Assembly: GCF_016102285.1 (NCBI RefSeq)
Contig: NZ_JACFOY010000001.1
Location: forward strand, 1,550,001 to 1,614,000
Direction of reading: 5' to 3'
DNA: 64,000 nucleotides
Origin: Bartonella sp. M0177
GTDB lineage: Bacteria > Pseudomonadota > Alphaproteobacteria > Rhizobiales > Rhizobiaceae
Made by a program: the position numbers and the translations under genes
Notes under the pieces: generated by a model
Database searches by the model: none
What the model was told of the DNA's origin: nothing
What the model saw: only the letters and a program-made list of their open reading frames with translations
Shown: piece after piece, positions 21,471 through 31,655 of the stretch
Numbering within the stretch: position 1 is the stretch's first letter
Layout: each line of letters starts with the position of its first letter

Positions 21471-22217
21471 ATGTCCGAACACATGATTGAAGTCAAAAAC
21501 GTTTCCAAATGGTATGGAAAATTCAACGTTTTGAAAAATTGCTCGACTAATATAAGCAAGGGCGAAGTGGTCGTTGTATGTGGGCCTTCCGGTTCAGGAA
21601 AATCGACCTTTATAAAAACCATCAATGCTCTCGAACCTTTTCAGGAGGGGCAAATCTGGGTTGACGGTGTTCCGGTTCATTCTCCGAAGACCAACTTGCC
21701 TAAACTGAGAAGCCGTGTCGGAATGGTTTTCCAACATTTCGAGCTGTTTCCCCATTTGTCTGTGATGGAAAATTTGACCATTGCACAAATTAAAGTTCTT
21801 CATCGTTCCAAAAAAGAAGCCGTTGAGAGCGGATTAAAATATCTCAAACGTGTCGGCTTGATTGATCACAAAGATAAATATCCCGGTCAACTATCGGGTG
21901 GTCAACAACAACGCGTTGCTATAGCGCGCGCTTTGACTATGGATCCGATTGTCATGTTGTTCGACGAACCGACATCGGCTCTCGACCCCGAAATGGTAGG
22001 AGAAGTTCTTGATGTCATGGTAGGCCTTGCTCAAGATGGAATGACCATGATCTGCGTTACCCATGAAATGGGCTTTGCACATAAAGTTTCCGACAGAGTA
22101 ATCTTCATGGATGACGGAAAAATACTGGAAGACTGCACGTCGGAAGAATTTTTTGCTTCGCCGGAATTGAGAACGCCGCGTGCCCGTGATTTTCTGTCAA
22201 AGATATTAAGTCATTAA
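21471..22217 (+). CDS. gltL: Amino-acid ABC transporter ATP-binding protein (GltL-type)
   Basis: Cytoplasmic ATPase of the transporter. 248 residues. Walker [10 protein letters not shown] (residues about 37-45), Q-loop [10 protein letters not shown], signature [15 protein letters not shown], Walker [16 protein letters not shown], and H-loop CVTHEMGFA. Last gene of the four-gene unit; no strong terminator with a T-run follows. Confidence 0.93.
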   Translation: MSEHMIEVKNVSKWYGKFNVLKNCSTNISKGEVVVVCGPSGSGKSTFIKTINALEPFQEGQIWVDGVPVHSPKTNLPKLRSRVGMVFQHFELFPHLSVMENLTIAQIKVLHRSKKEAVESGLKYLKRVGLIDHKDKYPGQLSGGQQQRVAIARALTMDPIVMLFDEPTSALDPEMVGEVLDVMVGLAQDGMTMICVTHEMGFAHKVSDRVIFMDDGKILEDCTSEEFFASPELRTPRARDFLSKILSH

Positions 22218-22822
22218 TTGATAAAACCCGATAAATGATAACTCGTGCGATTTAGATCGTGTGGCATTGGTCGGGCAAAAATCCGGCTTTGGCCGGTTCT
22301 ATTCTCATGCCCTAAAGTTCGTTAGGTATTTTACCTGTTGAGCCACTTTTTTTCTTAATTAACAGAAAGAGTGAGTACCACTTCTTCTCTATCAGCCTGA
22401 GAGGGGCAATTTTGTCATTGGTTCTTTTCCGGCAAATTCCATAACCAGCATCAAACCGGTTATCCGGCCTCGCCCACTCAAAAATTCTATTTGTGCGCAG
22501 TAACACCACTGGTAGGCGCCAAAACATATTCCGATATTTTTCTTTTTGAAAAGTGAATTTTTAAAACGTCAGAAATGGATATTTCAAAGTCTTTCATGAC
22601 AAAGTCAAAGACATTTTAGAGGATTTTAAGTCCGGAAAATGTTTACTTTATTACAGCTCCTGAAAATATGCACTTTCACTATATCCGGTAAATAAATATC
22701 GTTCTCTTACCTGACATCAGCCTACCGAGCCGCGTTTTTTATTGACTGTATATAGATTTTAGAGCCTCTCGATAAGAGATGGCGGTAATATAGATTCAAA
22801 TTATAACAGTAGAAAACCGGTA
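22218..22822. other. Gene-free spacer between gltL and the Sel1-repeat gene
   Basis: About 600 bases between convergent genes. A 71-residue minus-strand frame (22312-22527) has no ribosome site or recognisable homology. Nothing else is supported. Confidence 0.5.
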
Positions 22823-23617
22823 TCAGAAACCGTTATCATTTTTGATAATATCGCTCGCAAGAGAAATAGCTGTGCGGCGATCGGCCTCTCCGGAAACGGC
22901 AAAAGCACGTTCTTGTAACTGTCTTATCCATGTCTGATCATGTGGAGCAGCTTTTTCATAGGCCGCAGTCATCATCGCCAGCCCCCTTACGGTCTTTCCG
23001 GCTTGAAATAACATGTTACCCAACATTGCCTGTGCTGCAGGATTGCCTTTTCTTGCCGAAAGCTGAAACCAGCGAGCCGCCTGAACCGGATTTTTTTCGC
23101 CGCCATCGCCATTCAACAACATTTTCCCTAAGCGATATTGTGCTTCGGGATTGCCAAAATTGGTAGCCGCTTGCAAATAAAGACTGCGCGCTTGAGGCAT
23201 ATCCTGTTTGACAGGTGAATTCGGAATGCCGGTTACGAGATAACTTGCTATTTCTACCAGTGCATCCGAAAGATAACTTTCATCTTCAGAACCCGGATCA
23301 GCGCCTTCCTGAACGATGCGAACGTAAAACTGATAAGCCTCGTAATCATTTTCGACCACACCGTCGCCGTCGGCATACATGCGGGCAAGCTTCCAGTTAG
23401 CTCCGGGGTGTCCCCTGTCCGCCGCATATTTCAGTGCTTTGACCGCTTGATCTTTATCGCCGTTTTTATAGGCAGAAATACCACTTTTGAAAAATTCGAA
23501 CGGACTATTCGACTCGTTTTTGCTGTGATTGATATCCAAAGCAGATGCAGTAGAAAGACAGATTCCCAATGTGAGTGCTGTCACACTGGTCAACCAACCT
23601 TCTTTGCATCTTTCCAT
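22823..23617 (-). CDS. Secreted Sel1/TPR-like repeat protein
   Basis: 264 residues from the ATG at 23617, chosen because caggaaaaattcaa precedes it; a further 12 residues upstream look non-coding. A signal peptide (about residues 1-27, LTSVTALTLGICLSTASA) implies a periplasmic or exported location. At least three Sel1-type repeats are visible: ALKYAADRGHPGANWKLARMYADGDGV, LYLQAATNFGNPEAQYRLGKMLLNGDG, and WFQLSARKGNPAAQAMLGNMLF. Such solenoids mediate protein contacts, for example in exopolysaccharide or envelope regulation; no specific role can be read here. Confidence 0.85.
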   Translation of the reverse strand: MERCKEGWLTSVTALTLGICLSTASALDINHSKNESNSPFEFFKSGISAYKNGDKDQAVKALKYAADRGHPGANWKLARMYADGDGVVENDYEAYQFYVRIVQEGADPGSEDESYLSDALVEIASYLVTGIPNSPVKQDMPQARSLYLQAATNFGNPEAQYRLGKMLLNGDGGEKNPVQAARWFQLSARKGNPAAQAMLGNMLFQAGKTVRGLAMMTAAYEKAAPHDQTWIRQLQERAFAVSGEADRRTAISLASDIIKNDNGF

Positions 23618-23955
23618 TTGAATTTTTCCTGTCTCGCCACAGATACGCAACAAAATGACTTCGCATTGTTAAAAATGCACTTGCTTTGTGGTGGGAATGA
23701 GGCACCAACTATGGTGCTGATGCTAGCACATAAACAATCGAAATTGTGTTGCCTGAAAGCAACATATAGAATTGAGTTTGCTATGGTTAATCCGTTATAA
23801 TGCGATGTTTTTTGAAATTGCATCTGGCAAGCAGTTATGTAAAATTAATACCGGCAGGTCTTTTTTGACGATGGGATGCACTCATTCATGAGATAGTCGC
23901 ATTTTTGAGCCACTTTTATTTATCTAATCCGTATCAACCTTTTCTATGAGTTGAA

Positions 23956-24204
23956 ATGATGACGAGTAAACCGAGTATCGTAGCGTTTGCGTTTTTTATG
24001 GCAGTTCTGTCGGGCTGTACCACAACGCAAAAGCCTTCTGTAAACGAGGCAACCGACACTTCCGGAACAACCGGTTATTGGTATCTTGGGGACAATGGCG
24101 AACGCCAGTGGCGGACACTAAATCCTGCCGACATTCCGGCTCCTGCTCCAGCGGTGCGTAAAAACTATGCATCATCAGTCGGCAATGGTAGCGGAAGAGG
24201 TTGA
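23956..24204 (+). CDS. Small putative lipoprotein
   Basis: 82 residues, with a hydrophobic leader and the lipobox LSGC (cysteine about 22), so probably a lipidated envelope protein. The mature part is short and contains GYWYLGDNGERQWRTLNP and a proline/alanine-rich patch (IPAPAPAV). No family recognised. There are two adjacent ATGs (23956, 23959). It ends at a bidirectional terminator shared with valS. Confidence 0.65.
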   Translation: MMTSKPSIVAFAFFMAVLSGCTTTQKPSVNEATDTSGTTGYWYLGDNGERQWRTLNPADIPAPAPAVRKNYASSVGNGSGRG

Positions 24205-24240
24205 ATTTGCTTTAGCAAACACGGTTTAATTTCAAGAAAA

Positions 24241-24275
24241 CCGCCCGGAAAAAATTCCCGAGCGGTATTTTTACT
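24241..24275. terminator. Bidirectional terminator between the lipoprotein gene and valS
   Basis: CCGCCCGG (24241-24248) pairs with CCGAGCGG (24258-24265), 8 bp with one G-T pair on one strand. The plus strand continues with TATTTTTACTTT and the minus strand with TTTTC, so it can serve both convergent genes. Confidence 0.7.
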
Positions 24276-24296
24276 TTGACGTTATTCGAAAGAAAT

Positions 24297-27020
24297 TCAT
24301 CCCAACCGTTTGATTGCAATAACCAGTTTTTCTTTGGCCGCATTCAGTTCGTCCAAACGTTCCCGTTCGGCTTCGACAATATCCGGCTTGGCATTTGCAA
24401 CAAATTTGGGGTTATTGAGCTTCTTTTCAACCTTCTCTATATCAAGGTCGATTTTCCCCATTTCCTTTGAAAGTCTTGCGCGCTCCGCTTCGAAATCGAT
24501 CAATTTTCCGAGCGGCATGCAAAATGTTGCTTCGCCTAGTATAATCTGGGCCGACGCTTCGGGAACCTTGCTTGCAAATTCGATTGTTTCAATGCGGGCA
24601 AGCCGTTTGATTGCCGCTTCATGGCGCTCGACACGTTCTTTTGTTGTCTGCCCCGCCTCGACGATCACCAAAGGTGCCATAGCTCCCGCAGGGACATTCA
24701 TTTCAGCGCGAGCCGAACGGATTCCACCGACAACATCAATAAGCCAATTGATATCCTCTGCCGCTTTCTCGTCACGGAAATTGATATCCGGCCACGATGC
24801 CAGCGCCAACATGGTATCTCTTTTATGTTTATCCGTTGCCGTCAAAGCCCATAATTCTTCTGTCATATAAGGCATAAACGGGTGGAGAATTTTATAGACT
24901 TGCTCAAGAACCCAGGCAACACAAGCTTGTGCTTCTTTTTTCTCGTTCTCATCTTCTCCCTGAAAAATCGGCTTCAACAATTCCAGATACCAGTCGCAAA
25001 GTGTATTCCAGATAAACCGGTAGACAGCCGCTGCTGCTTCATTAAACTTGTAGGTTTCAATTCCGGAGGTGACTGCTTCAATTGTTTTCGAAAGCTCTGT
25101 CAAAATCCAGCGGTTAAGCGAAAGTTTGACCGATTCCGGCCTGAATGCAGGATCATAGGCAACGCCATTCATTTCGGCAAAACGCGTGGCATTCCAGAGT
25201 TTTGTTCCAAAATTACGATATCCGGCAATGCGTGCGGGGTCGAGTTTCACATCACGCCCCTGCGCCGCCATAATAGCCAGAGTAAAGCGCAATGCATCAG
25301 CACCGTATTCATCCATCAAATCGAGAGGATCAATAACATTTCCCTTCGATTTTGACATTTTAGCGCCGTGTTTGTCACGAACCAGCGCATGCATATAAAT
25401 GTTATGGAACGGCACATCATGCATGAAATGCAGCCCCATCATCATCATACGGGCAACCCAGAAAAACAAAATATCGAAACCGGTAACGACAACGCTCGTC
25501 GGGTAATAGATTTCGAGTTCTTTTGTTTTGTCAGGCCAGCCGAGTGTCGAGAACGGCCACAAGGCAGATGAAAACCAGGTGTCGAGCACATCTTCGTCCC
25601 GCCGCAATTCAACCGCTTTGCCGTAATGCGCGTCAGCAGCCTTTTGTGCTTCCTCGGCCGATTTCTCGACAAATACCTTGCCGTCCGGCCCGTACCAGGC
25701 CGGAATTTGGTGTCCCCACCATAATTGGCGGGAAATGCACCACGGTTCGATATTTTCCATCCAGTTGAAATAGGTTTTTTCCCAATTTTTGGGAATAATT
25801 GTGGTCTTGCCGTTCTTGACAGCATCAATGGCCGGTTTTGCAAGCTCTGCCGCATTGACATACCATTGATCGGTCAACAATGGTTCGATCGGTACGCCAC
25901 CGCGGTCTCCATGGGGAACCATGTGGGTGTGGTCTTCAATGCCGGCAAGATAGCCGCCCTCTTCCATCATCTCGACAATCTTTTGCCGAGCGACAAAGCG
26001 GTCCACCTGATCGAATGTCTCGACAAGCTTGTCCAGCTCTTCGGTCTTCTCCAGATCTTTCAGAAAATCCTCGTTGTCACGCAGAAAAATTTTCGCATTT
26101 TCTGTCATGATGTTGATGATTCTCAGATTATGACGACGCCCTACTTCAAAGTCGTTGAAGTCGTGCGCCGGTGTAATTTTAACAGCACCTGTGCCCGCCT
26201 CGGGATCGGCATAATCATCACCGACAATTTCAATTTTGCGGCCGACAAACGGCAATATCGCGTGGTGGCCGATAAGCGCCTTATATCTTTTGTCTTTCGG
26301 ATTAACAGCAATACCGGTATCGCCAAGCATAGTCTCCGGCCGTGTTGTCGCCACAACAATGAAGGTGCCCGGATCATCCGGATTGAAGACTTTACCTTCC
26401 AAAGGATAACGGAAATGCCAGAGATGACCCTTTACTTCCTTCTGCTCGACCTCAAGATCGGAAATTGCGGTCAACAATTTCGGATCCCAATTGACAAGAC
26501 GTTTGTCTTTATAAATCAACCCTTCTTTATAAAGGGTAACAAAAACCTCGAGCACCGCACGCGAAAGCCCTTCATCCATTGTGAAACGCTCGCGCGACCA
26601 ATCGCAAGAAGCGCCCAGACGCCGCAATTGGTGTGCTATTTTGCCGCCCGATTCTTCGCGCCATTGCCAAACACGTTCGACAAATTTTTCCCGCCCCATT
26701 TCCTGACGGGTCGGTTCTTTTCTTTGCGCGAGTTGCCGTTCGACAACCATTTGTGTGGCAATACCGGCATGATCCATACCGGGTTGCCACAAAACATTCT
26801 TGCCCCTCATACGCTCGAAACGAACCATAATATCCTGAATGGTATTATTGAGCGCATGTCCCATATGAAGAGAGCCGGTAACATTAGGCGGCGGAATGAC
26901 GATACTGAACGCTTCCGCACCGGGCTTCGAACCAGCGCCAGCTTTGAACACGCCGTTGTCTTCCCATTGTTTTTCTATACGGGGCTCGGTCGAGCCGGCA
27001 TCATATGTCTTGTCTAACAT
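24297..27020 (-). CDS. valS: Valyl-tRNA synthetase
   Basis: Class I synthetase charging tRNA-Val, with editing. 907 residues from the ATG at 27020 (MLDKTYDAGSTEPRIE), with ggaaaagaga upstream; a TTG four codons earlier is less likely. The HIGH-type motif is in PPNVTGSLHMGHALNN, the editing domain (VATTRPETMLGDTGIAVNP) lies around residues 225-245, and the KMSKS motif is KMSKSKGNVIDP. A C-terminal coiled coil (about the last 65 residues, rich in Glu/Lys) completes the family architecture. Confidence 0.97.
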   Translation of the reverse strand: MLDKTYDAGSTEPRIEKQWEDNGVFKAGAGSKPGAEAFSIVIPPPNVTGSLHMGHALNNTIQDIMVRFERMRGKNVLWQPGMDHAGIATQMVVERQLAQRKEPTRQEMGREKFVERVWQWREESGGKIAHQLRRLGASCDWSRERFTMDEGLSRAVLEVFVTLYKEGLIYKDKRLVNWDPKLLTAISDLEVEQKEVKGHLWHFRYPLEGKVFNPDDPGTFIVVATTRPETMLGDTGIAVNPKDKRYKALIGHHAILPFVGRKIEIVGDDYADPEAGTGAVKITPAHDFNDFEVGRRHNLRIINIMTENAKIFLRDNEDFLKDLEKTEELDKLVETFDQVDRFVARQKIVEMMEEGGYLAGIEDHTHMVPHGDRGGVPIEPLLTDQWYVNAAELAKPAIDAVKNGKTTIIPKNWEKTYFNWMENIEPWCISRQLWWGHQIPAWYGPDGKVFVEKSAEEAQKAADAHYGKAVELRRDEDVLDTWFSSALWPFSTLGWPDKTKELEIYYPTSVVVTGFDILFFWVARMMMMGLHFMHDVPFHNIYMHALVRDKHGAKMSKSKGNVIDPLDLMDEYGADALRFTLAIMAAQGRDVKLDPARIAGYRNFGTKLWNATRFAEMNGVAYDPAFRPESVKLSLNRWILTELSKTIEAVTSGIETYKFNEAAAAVYRFIWNTLCDWYLELLKPIFQGEDENEKKEAQACVAWVLEQVYKILHPFMPYMTEELWALTATDKHKRDTMLALASWPDINFRDEKAAEDINWLIDVVGGIRSARAEMNVPAGAMAPLVIVEAGQTTKERVERHEAAIKRLARIETIEFASKVPEASAQIILGEATFCMPLGKLIDFEAERARLSKEMGKIDLDIEKVEKKLNNPKFVANAKPDIVEAERERLDELNAAKEKLVIAIKRLG

Positions 27021-27298
27021 TCTCTTTTCCAATTATTACCGGTACGCGATTGCACTCTTTGCCCATTTCAAAAAATGGCCGAGTTTAATCTGGACAACAC
27101 TATTTTACGGTTGTAGCCGACTTCGTGTCAGGATTCAAAAAATAATGGAATAATTCTGCATAATTTGTCGAAAAAATAAAACCGCCTACCAACACAAAAA
27201 CACTTTGCATTTATGAGACGGCTTTATAACCCGAATTGGCTTTCGATGACTATATCTGCCCGCAATCAAAATTGGATTAACGGAGAAATTCCCCGCCC

Positions 27299-28063
27299 TT
27301 ATCCCTGATCGGACGGAAAATTTCTCTTGAATGCGCCACTAATTTCTTCACGCAAGATTTTCTCGACAAGAGCAGGCCAACGTTTTTGCAGCCATTGTAC
27401 AAGAATCGGCCTCAGAGTTTCTTCGGCCAGAGCATTAACATGGTTCCAAAATTCAGGGCTGAAATGAATATCGGAATAAATATCCTCATTATTCACTTCC
27501 GTATTTGTCGCGTTATCGGCAGCCGTTTCAACATCCTGCCGAGCTGACAAATCTGCGCTTTGCATCTGTTGATAATTCCTGTTGTCCGGTGCAATCTGTT
27601 GTCCACCGGCTAAGTCGGCATTACCCGCTAAATCGGTAGGCCGGTTATTAAAATCCTGCGGAGCCTCATTGACAGTGTTTTGCTGTTGGAAAGAGGATTG
27701 TAATGGCTCATCAACCGGTTTTTGACGAAGAGCCGATGGCGCGGATACATCATTTGAAAAAGCATCTTCAGCACCAGCATCAGCCACGTTTTGATTGCTG
27801 TCTTTTTTTAGCCCTATCCGTGCGGCCAGTACCTTCATAGCCTCATCAACCGACAAATCATCAAGTCCTGTCTGTGCATTATTTTGCGCATTATTTAATG
27901 CTTGTTGTCCTGTGGCTGTAGCAGCGCTCCGATTATTCACAGATGGTTTTGCAGCAGTACGATCATTTACACGACCGGTATTTTCCTCAATTATTTCTCG
28001 TATAGACGCGAGTATCTCATCCGTTGTCGGTTGTTCCCTCAACGCATTTGAACTTTGTGCCAT
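27299..28063 (-). CDS. popZ: PopZ-like cell-pole organising protein (DUF2497)
   Basis: 254 residues with the bipartite layout of alphaproteobacterial PopZ: a conserved N-terminal helix (TTDEILASIREIIEENTG), a long disordered Gln/Asn/Asp-rich middle, and a C-terminal helical oligomerisation region (FWNHVNALAEETLRPILVQW then WPALVEKILREEISGAF). PopZ forms polar condensates that anchor the chromosome origin. Start supported by gaggttaatggt. Its position between tolC and valS is the conserved order in this group. Function is by family resemblance. Confidence 0.85.
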   Translation of the reverse strand: MAQSSNALREQPTTDEILASIREIIEENTGRVNDRTAAKPSVNNRSAATATGQQALNNAQNNAQTGLDDLSVDEAMKVLAARIGLKKDSNQNVADAGAEDAFSNDVSAPSALRQKPVDEPLQSSFQQQNTVNEAPQDFNNRPTDLAGNADLAGGQQIAPDNRNYQQMQSADLSARQDVETAADNATNTEVNNEDIYSDIHFSPEFWNHVNALAEETLRPILVQWLQKRWPALVEKILREEISGAFKRNFPSDQG

Positions 28064-28782
28064 ACCATTAACCTCATAAATGCAATCTGAATCTGCGTTG
28101 AACTTAGCAAATCGTTAACCCTACTAAAATAATGGAGGGCATCTTCCAACCTACTACGCACAGATTTCTTCGCTCCGCCCCGCTCCGTTTTTGGCAAGCT
28201 TGATGTTCAAGCAATATCCAACGGCCGAAATTTGCATTTTCGAATTAAATGTAGACTTGTAACCGCGCTCTATATTTTTCGAGTCTCTTCCGTTTCCCGT
28301 TTTTTGTGACCTAGCAATTTACCAAAGAAATCGCGCTATTCGTGACGACGGGTTTTGTATTCTCTCAATCACGATCGGGAATATGAAATTCCTTCCGGAA
28401 AAATGTCTTGTTAAATATCCATCCGGAACGGAATGGGCGCTTTGTTTTTATTTTTCGTATTTCAATAATAATCAAGTGTTCTTGTCGAATTTCATTCAAA
28501 ACGATATATATAAATTAACTTTTTAATCTATTCCGTATAGCCCCCACAAAAACTTTTCCATTAAATTATTTTTTCAAACTCTTTCTTCGAAAAAATCATA
28601 TTTATTGTATATACAATAAATTTCTATTTTAAATTAATGTAAAAAATTATTCACTATTTATGCGTTTTCTATTCAAACATAAAAAATAGAAACTTCACAA
28701 AAATAAAAGGGTACATGGATTACCATTGCACCCTAATTTTGTTCTTTTGAACGATGATGAAAAATCGTCTTATTAGCTAAAC
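28064..28782. other. AT-rich gene-free spacer between tolC and popZ
   Basis: 720 bases, strongly AT-rich in 28440-28700, containing the tolC terminator at its low end. No open frame with a ribosome site was seen. Confidence 0.5.
28698..28733 (-). terminator. Terminator downstream of tolC
   Basis: On the minus strand GGGTGCAATGG-taat-CCATGTACCC makes an 11-bp stem with one bulge and one G-T pair, followed by TTTTATTTTTG. A classical intrinsic terminator. Confidence 0.75.
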
Positions 28783-30138
28783 TTAGCGACCGTCCGGTGT
28801 ACGCACACCAATCCATTTATCCTTCACGGCCTTGTTGTGTTCTTCCGGATCATATTTAACGACACGCAAGCCTAATTGTTCGGCTGTCATTTTACCAATT
28901 GCAGACTGGACATTATAGCTTGCGACTACAACATTCCGTTCGGCCGTAACCAGAGAAATCTGTGCATCAATAAGCTGGGTGCGTGAATTCAAAACATCCA
29001 GAGTTGTCGCTTGACCAACGCGATTTTCCTGTACCCGACCATCAAGAGCAATTTCAGCAGCACGAACACTGTCACGATAAGCGATAACCGAAGCACGAGC
29101 GCCTTCCAGTTGCGACCAGGAAGAGGACATATTTTCGCGAACACTATCCTGAGCAAGATCCAACTGGATTCTTGCTTGCCCGAGTTGTTCTTTTGACTGC
29201 CGGATTTGGGCCGAAGTACGTCCGCCCTGATAGATAGGAACATTAATGGAAACGCCAACAGAGTTGGACCGTCCACCATCACCAGGGCCATTATAAATCT
29301 GGTTATAGGAAGTGCTTGCCGATAAATCCACCTGAGGAAGCAAAGCACCTTCCTTTGCTTTCACATTATAGGAGCTCGCATCAATCAGATATTTTGAATA
29401 GAGAATCGCAGGGTGAGTCGCTGCACCGATTTTGTATCCTGCATCCGGCGAGGCCGGCAGAGCTTTGGAAACCGGAGGCCGCTCCAACTTGTCCGGATCA
29501 GCCCCGATAACCTGCCGATAGACTGCTTCGGCCGATTTGACATCGGCACGTGCAAGACTAAGTTCGGATACTGCAACAGAACGGGCTGCTTCCGATTGCG
29601 CCAAATCTGTACGCGTTCCTTCACCGACATCAAGTTTTGCTTTATCAGCACGAACCTGTTCTTCAAGTGCTGCAAGGTTCTGACGGCGCAATTCTGCAAT
29701 TTGGCGATATTGGAAAACATTGGCATAAGCAGTTGCTGCATTTACCAGCATATTCTGCTCGGTATTTCGAAGATATTCCCGTTGCGCCTGTGCCTTGACC
29801 TCTGCCGAAGCAACCGTGTTCTTGGTAACAAAGCCATCAAAGACTTTCTGGCTTAATTGAACACCCAGTGAACCGGTGGTTGTATAGTAAGTTGTAGCAG
29901 CGCTGCGCCCACGCGCATAGGAGCCAAACCCCTCAATCTGTGGGCGGAAATTCGATTTGGCAATAGCTATATCCTCGTCAAGAATACGAGCACTTGCTCT
30001 TTCACTGTTCAAATTGCCATTGTTCGTGTAAGCTTTGGCGAGAGCCCCCATTAGCGTTTCGGCATGCACCGATTGCGTTGCAAAAACAACGCCTGATAGC
30101 AACAAAGCCGACAAAAGAGCTTTTTTTGTTTTCACCAC
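28783..30138 (-). CDS. tolC: TolC-family outer-membrane efflux/secretion channel
   Basis: Outer-membrane trimeric exit duct for drug efflux and type I secretion. I place the start at GTG 30138 (agagg seven bases upstream); GTG 30135 or TTG 30156 are alternatives. This gives about 451 residues with a signal peptide ending SVHA-ET. The two OEP repeats are visible (ARILDEDIAIAKSNFRPQIEG and YNVKAKEGALLPQVDLSAS), each followed by long helical regions rich in Gln/Ala, and the family's VGVSINVPIYQGG is present. Confidence 0.93.
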   Translation of the reverse strand: MVKTKKALLSALLLSGVVFATQSVHAETLMGALAKAYTNNGNLNSERASARILDEDIAIAKSNFRPQIEGFGSYARGRSAATTYYTTTGSLGVQLSQKVFDGFVTKNTVASAEVKAQAQREYLRNTEQNMLVNAATAYANVFQYRQIAELRRQNLAALEEQVRADKAKLDVGEGTRTDLAQSEAARSVAVSELSLARADVKSAEAVYRQVIGADPDKLERPPVSKALPASPDAGYKIGAATHPAILYSKYLIDASSYNVKAKEGALLPQVDLSASTSYNQIYNGPGDGGRSNSVGVSINVPIYQGGRTSAQIRQSKEQLGQARIQLDLAQDSVRENMSSSWSQLEGARASVIAYRDSVRAAEIALDGRVQENRVGQATTLDVLNSRTQLIDAQISLVTAERNVVVASYNVQSAIGKMTAEQLGLRVVKYDPEEHNKAVKDKWIGVRTPDGR

Positions 30139-30280
30139 AGCTACACCTCTATTCAAAAACTTTCAGTAACTCGTCTTACCCGGACGAGATGTTACTATTT
30201 ACTCGACCATCACAAAAAAGCAATGGATCGAAGCATTAAAAATCAAAACGTTGCACAAGCGCAACCCTCGGGAGGAACAT

Positions 30281-30955
30281 TTAGAATACGAATTCCGGTG
30301 TTTTTACAAACCCTTCCAAAGGATTGATTGCAAGGTTGAATAAGCGACGAGCCGAAACAACGCCATCTTCTTTCATATAAAGGCGCGCAACCGCAGAATT
30401 TCCTTGCCCCTCTGCTACGAGAAGTCTTCCGCCTTCCCTAAGCTGTGCAAAAAGGCCTTCGGGTATAAAATCCACAGCCCCTTCCAGCAAAATCACGTCG
30501 AACGGACCTTCTTCCGCGTAACCTTTTGTCAATGGCCCCTTCACAACAACAACATTGTCATAACTGCCATTTTGCAAATTTTCATTGGCATAGGCTGCCA
30601 ATTTTTCGTCTTCTTCCAAAGCAATGACCGAGCTCGCCAATTTGGACAAAAGTGCGGCACTATATCCCGTACCTGCACCGATATCGAGCACAACATCTTC
30701 AGACTTGATATCGGCCGCCTGCAAAAGTTTTGCCAGAGCCGCAGGTTTCATAAGATAACGTCCACGTCCTCCGGCACGCGAAGCCGTCAACGGAATCGCC
30801 TCGTCTGTATAGCTCAATTCCCTCAGGTTTTCCGGTACGAATTTTTCGCGGGGAACGGTCAAAAATGCTGCCAGAACTCCCAGCTTCGTGACATCTACGG
30901 TTCGAATCTGCCCGTCTACCATTCTCTGCCTGAGCATTGAAAAATCTGCTGCCAT
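30281..30955 (-). CDS. pcm: Protein-L-isoaspartate O-methyltransferase
   Basis: SAM-dependent repair of isoaspartyl residues. 224 residues. The SAM-binding motif is VVLDIGAGTGYSAALL near residues 78-93, with motif post-I VIALEEDEKLA. The N-terminal R-Q-R-M-V-x-x-Q-I and the LT-A-S-R-A-G-G-R-G region match the alphaproteobacterial Pcm branch. aaggaagttcggtt precedes the ATG. Upstream of tolC in the usual order. Confidence 0.93.
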   Translation of the reverse strand: MAADFSMLRQRMVDGQIRTVDVTKLGVLAAFLTVPREKFVPENLRELSYTDEAIPLTASRAGGRGRYLMKPAALAKLLQAADIKSEDVVLDIGAGTGYSAALLSKLASSVIALEEDEKLAAYANENLQNGSYDNVVVVKGPLTKGYAEEGPFDVILLEGAVDFIPEGLFAQLREGGRLLVAEGQGNSAVARLYMKEDGVVSARRLFNLAINPLEGFVKTPEFVF

Positions 30956-31533
30956 AACCGAACTTCCTTTTTAATCCACCACGTAAAAATGCTGTAACGG
31001 AAATATATACCCTGAGAGGTGTCGCAAAAAACACGGCTACAGTCAATCACAAGATTTAGCGGCCCTGTTTTCCGTTAGAGAAATCAGCAAATAGAGTTTT
31101 TCCCACTTAATAGTTCCGTTTACGAGTCCATATACCACAGAAAAAGATTTTGATCACAAAAAACTCTGGGATCACAAAAAACCGGGGGATCACAAAAAAG
31201 CTCGGGCTTTTCGTGAGCCTGAAGTTCCAAATCAGGGTAGAAGCACCTCCGGCCTTTAGGCATTTTGTCCTTGTTGTCCTAAAACGGCATTTACCAGCCT
31301 AGTTCGTGATAAAAACCATTTCCTATTGTTGAAAACTTTATGAATAAGGCTGCTCAAATAAAGAGATGCCGAATAAACTGTTTTGCCCTCACAACAATAT
31401 TCCGGAATTATCAAAAACAGTGCCACGAGAAGAACCCTGCTCACGCCCTTACAGAACAGATAATCTTCTTCCTTCATCAAAAACGTTTTAATGAAATCGT
31501 ATAAGAAAAAACGTGAAGACGCAGGCGATTAAG
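30956..31533. other. Spacer between pcm and tRNA-Cys
   Basis: About 580 bases. It holds the three-copy 18-bp repeat described separately. A 74-residue minus-strand frame at 31256-31480 has a hydrophobic middle but no ribosome site or recognised family; I do not call it. Confidence 0.5.
31152..31205. repeat. Three tandem 18-bp repeats, GATCACAAAAAA plus six variable bases
   Basis: Copies at 31152-31169, 31170-31187 and 31188-31205 each start GATCACAAAAAA and end CTCTGG, CCGGGG and GCTCGG. The third is followed by GCTTTTCGTGAGCC, which can pair weakly with it. On the minus strand the block gives three T6 runs downstream of pcm, so it may help terminate pcm. Confidence 0.7.
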
Positions 31534-31607
31534 TGGAGGCCTCGCCCGGAATCGAACCGGGTTACAAGGATTTGCAGTCCTCTGCGTAACCGTTCCGCCA
31601 CGAGGCC
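31534..31607 (-). tRNA. tRNA-Cys (GCA)
   Basis: 74 bases with encoded CCA. The acceptor stem GGCCTCG pairs with CGAGGCC and the discriminator is U, the cysteine identity base. The anticodon loop CTGCAAA gives GCA, and the T-loop GGTTCGAATCC is intact. Confidence 0.97.
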
Positions 31608-31626
31608 TCAAAAAAATGTACGTAGG

Positions 31627-31655
31627 TCATTAAGTTAAGCAAACGCTTCCGTCAA
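31627..31655 (-). promoter_or_regulatory. Possible promoter for tRNA-Cys
   Basis: TTGACG (31655-31650) lies 17 bases before TAATGA (31632-31627) on the minus strand, with the tRNA starting 20 bases further. The -35 is strong and the -10 poor. Confidence 0.35.
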
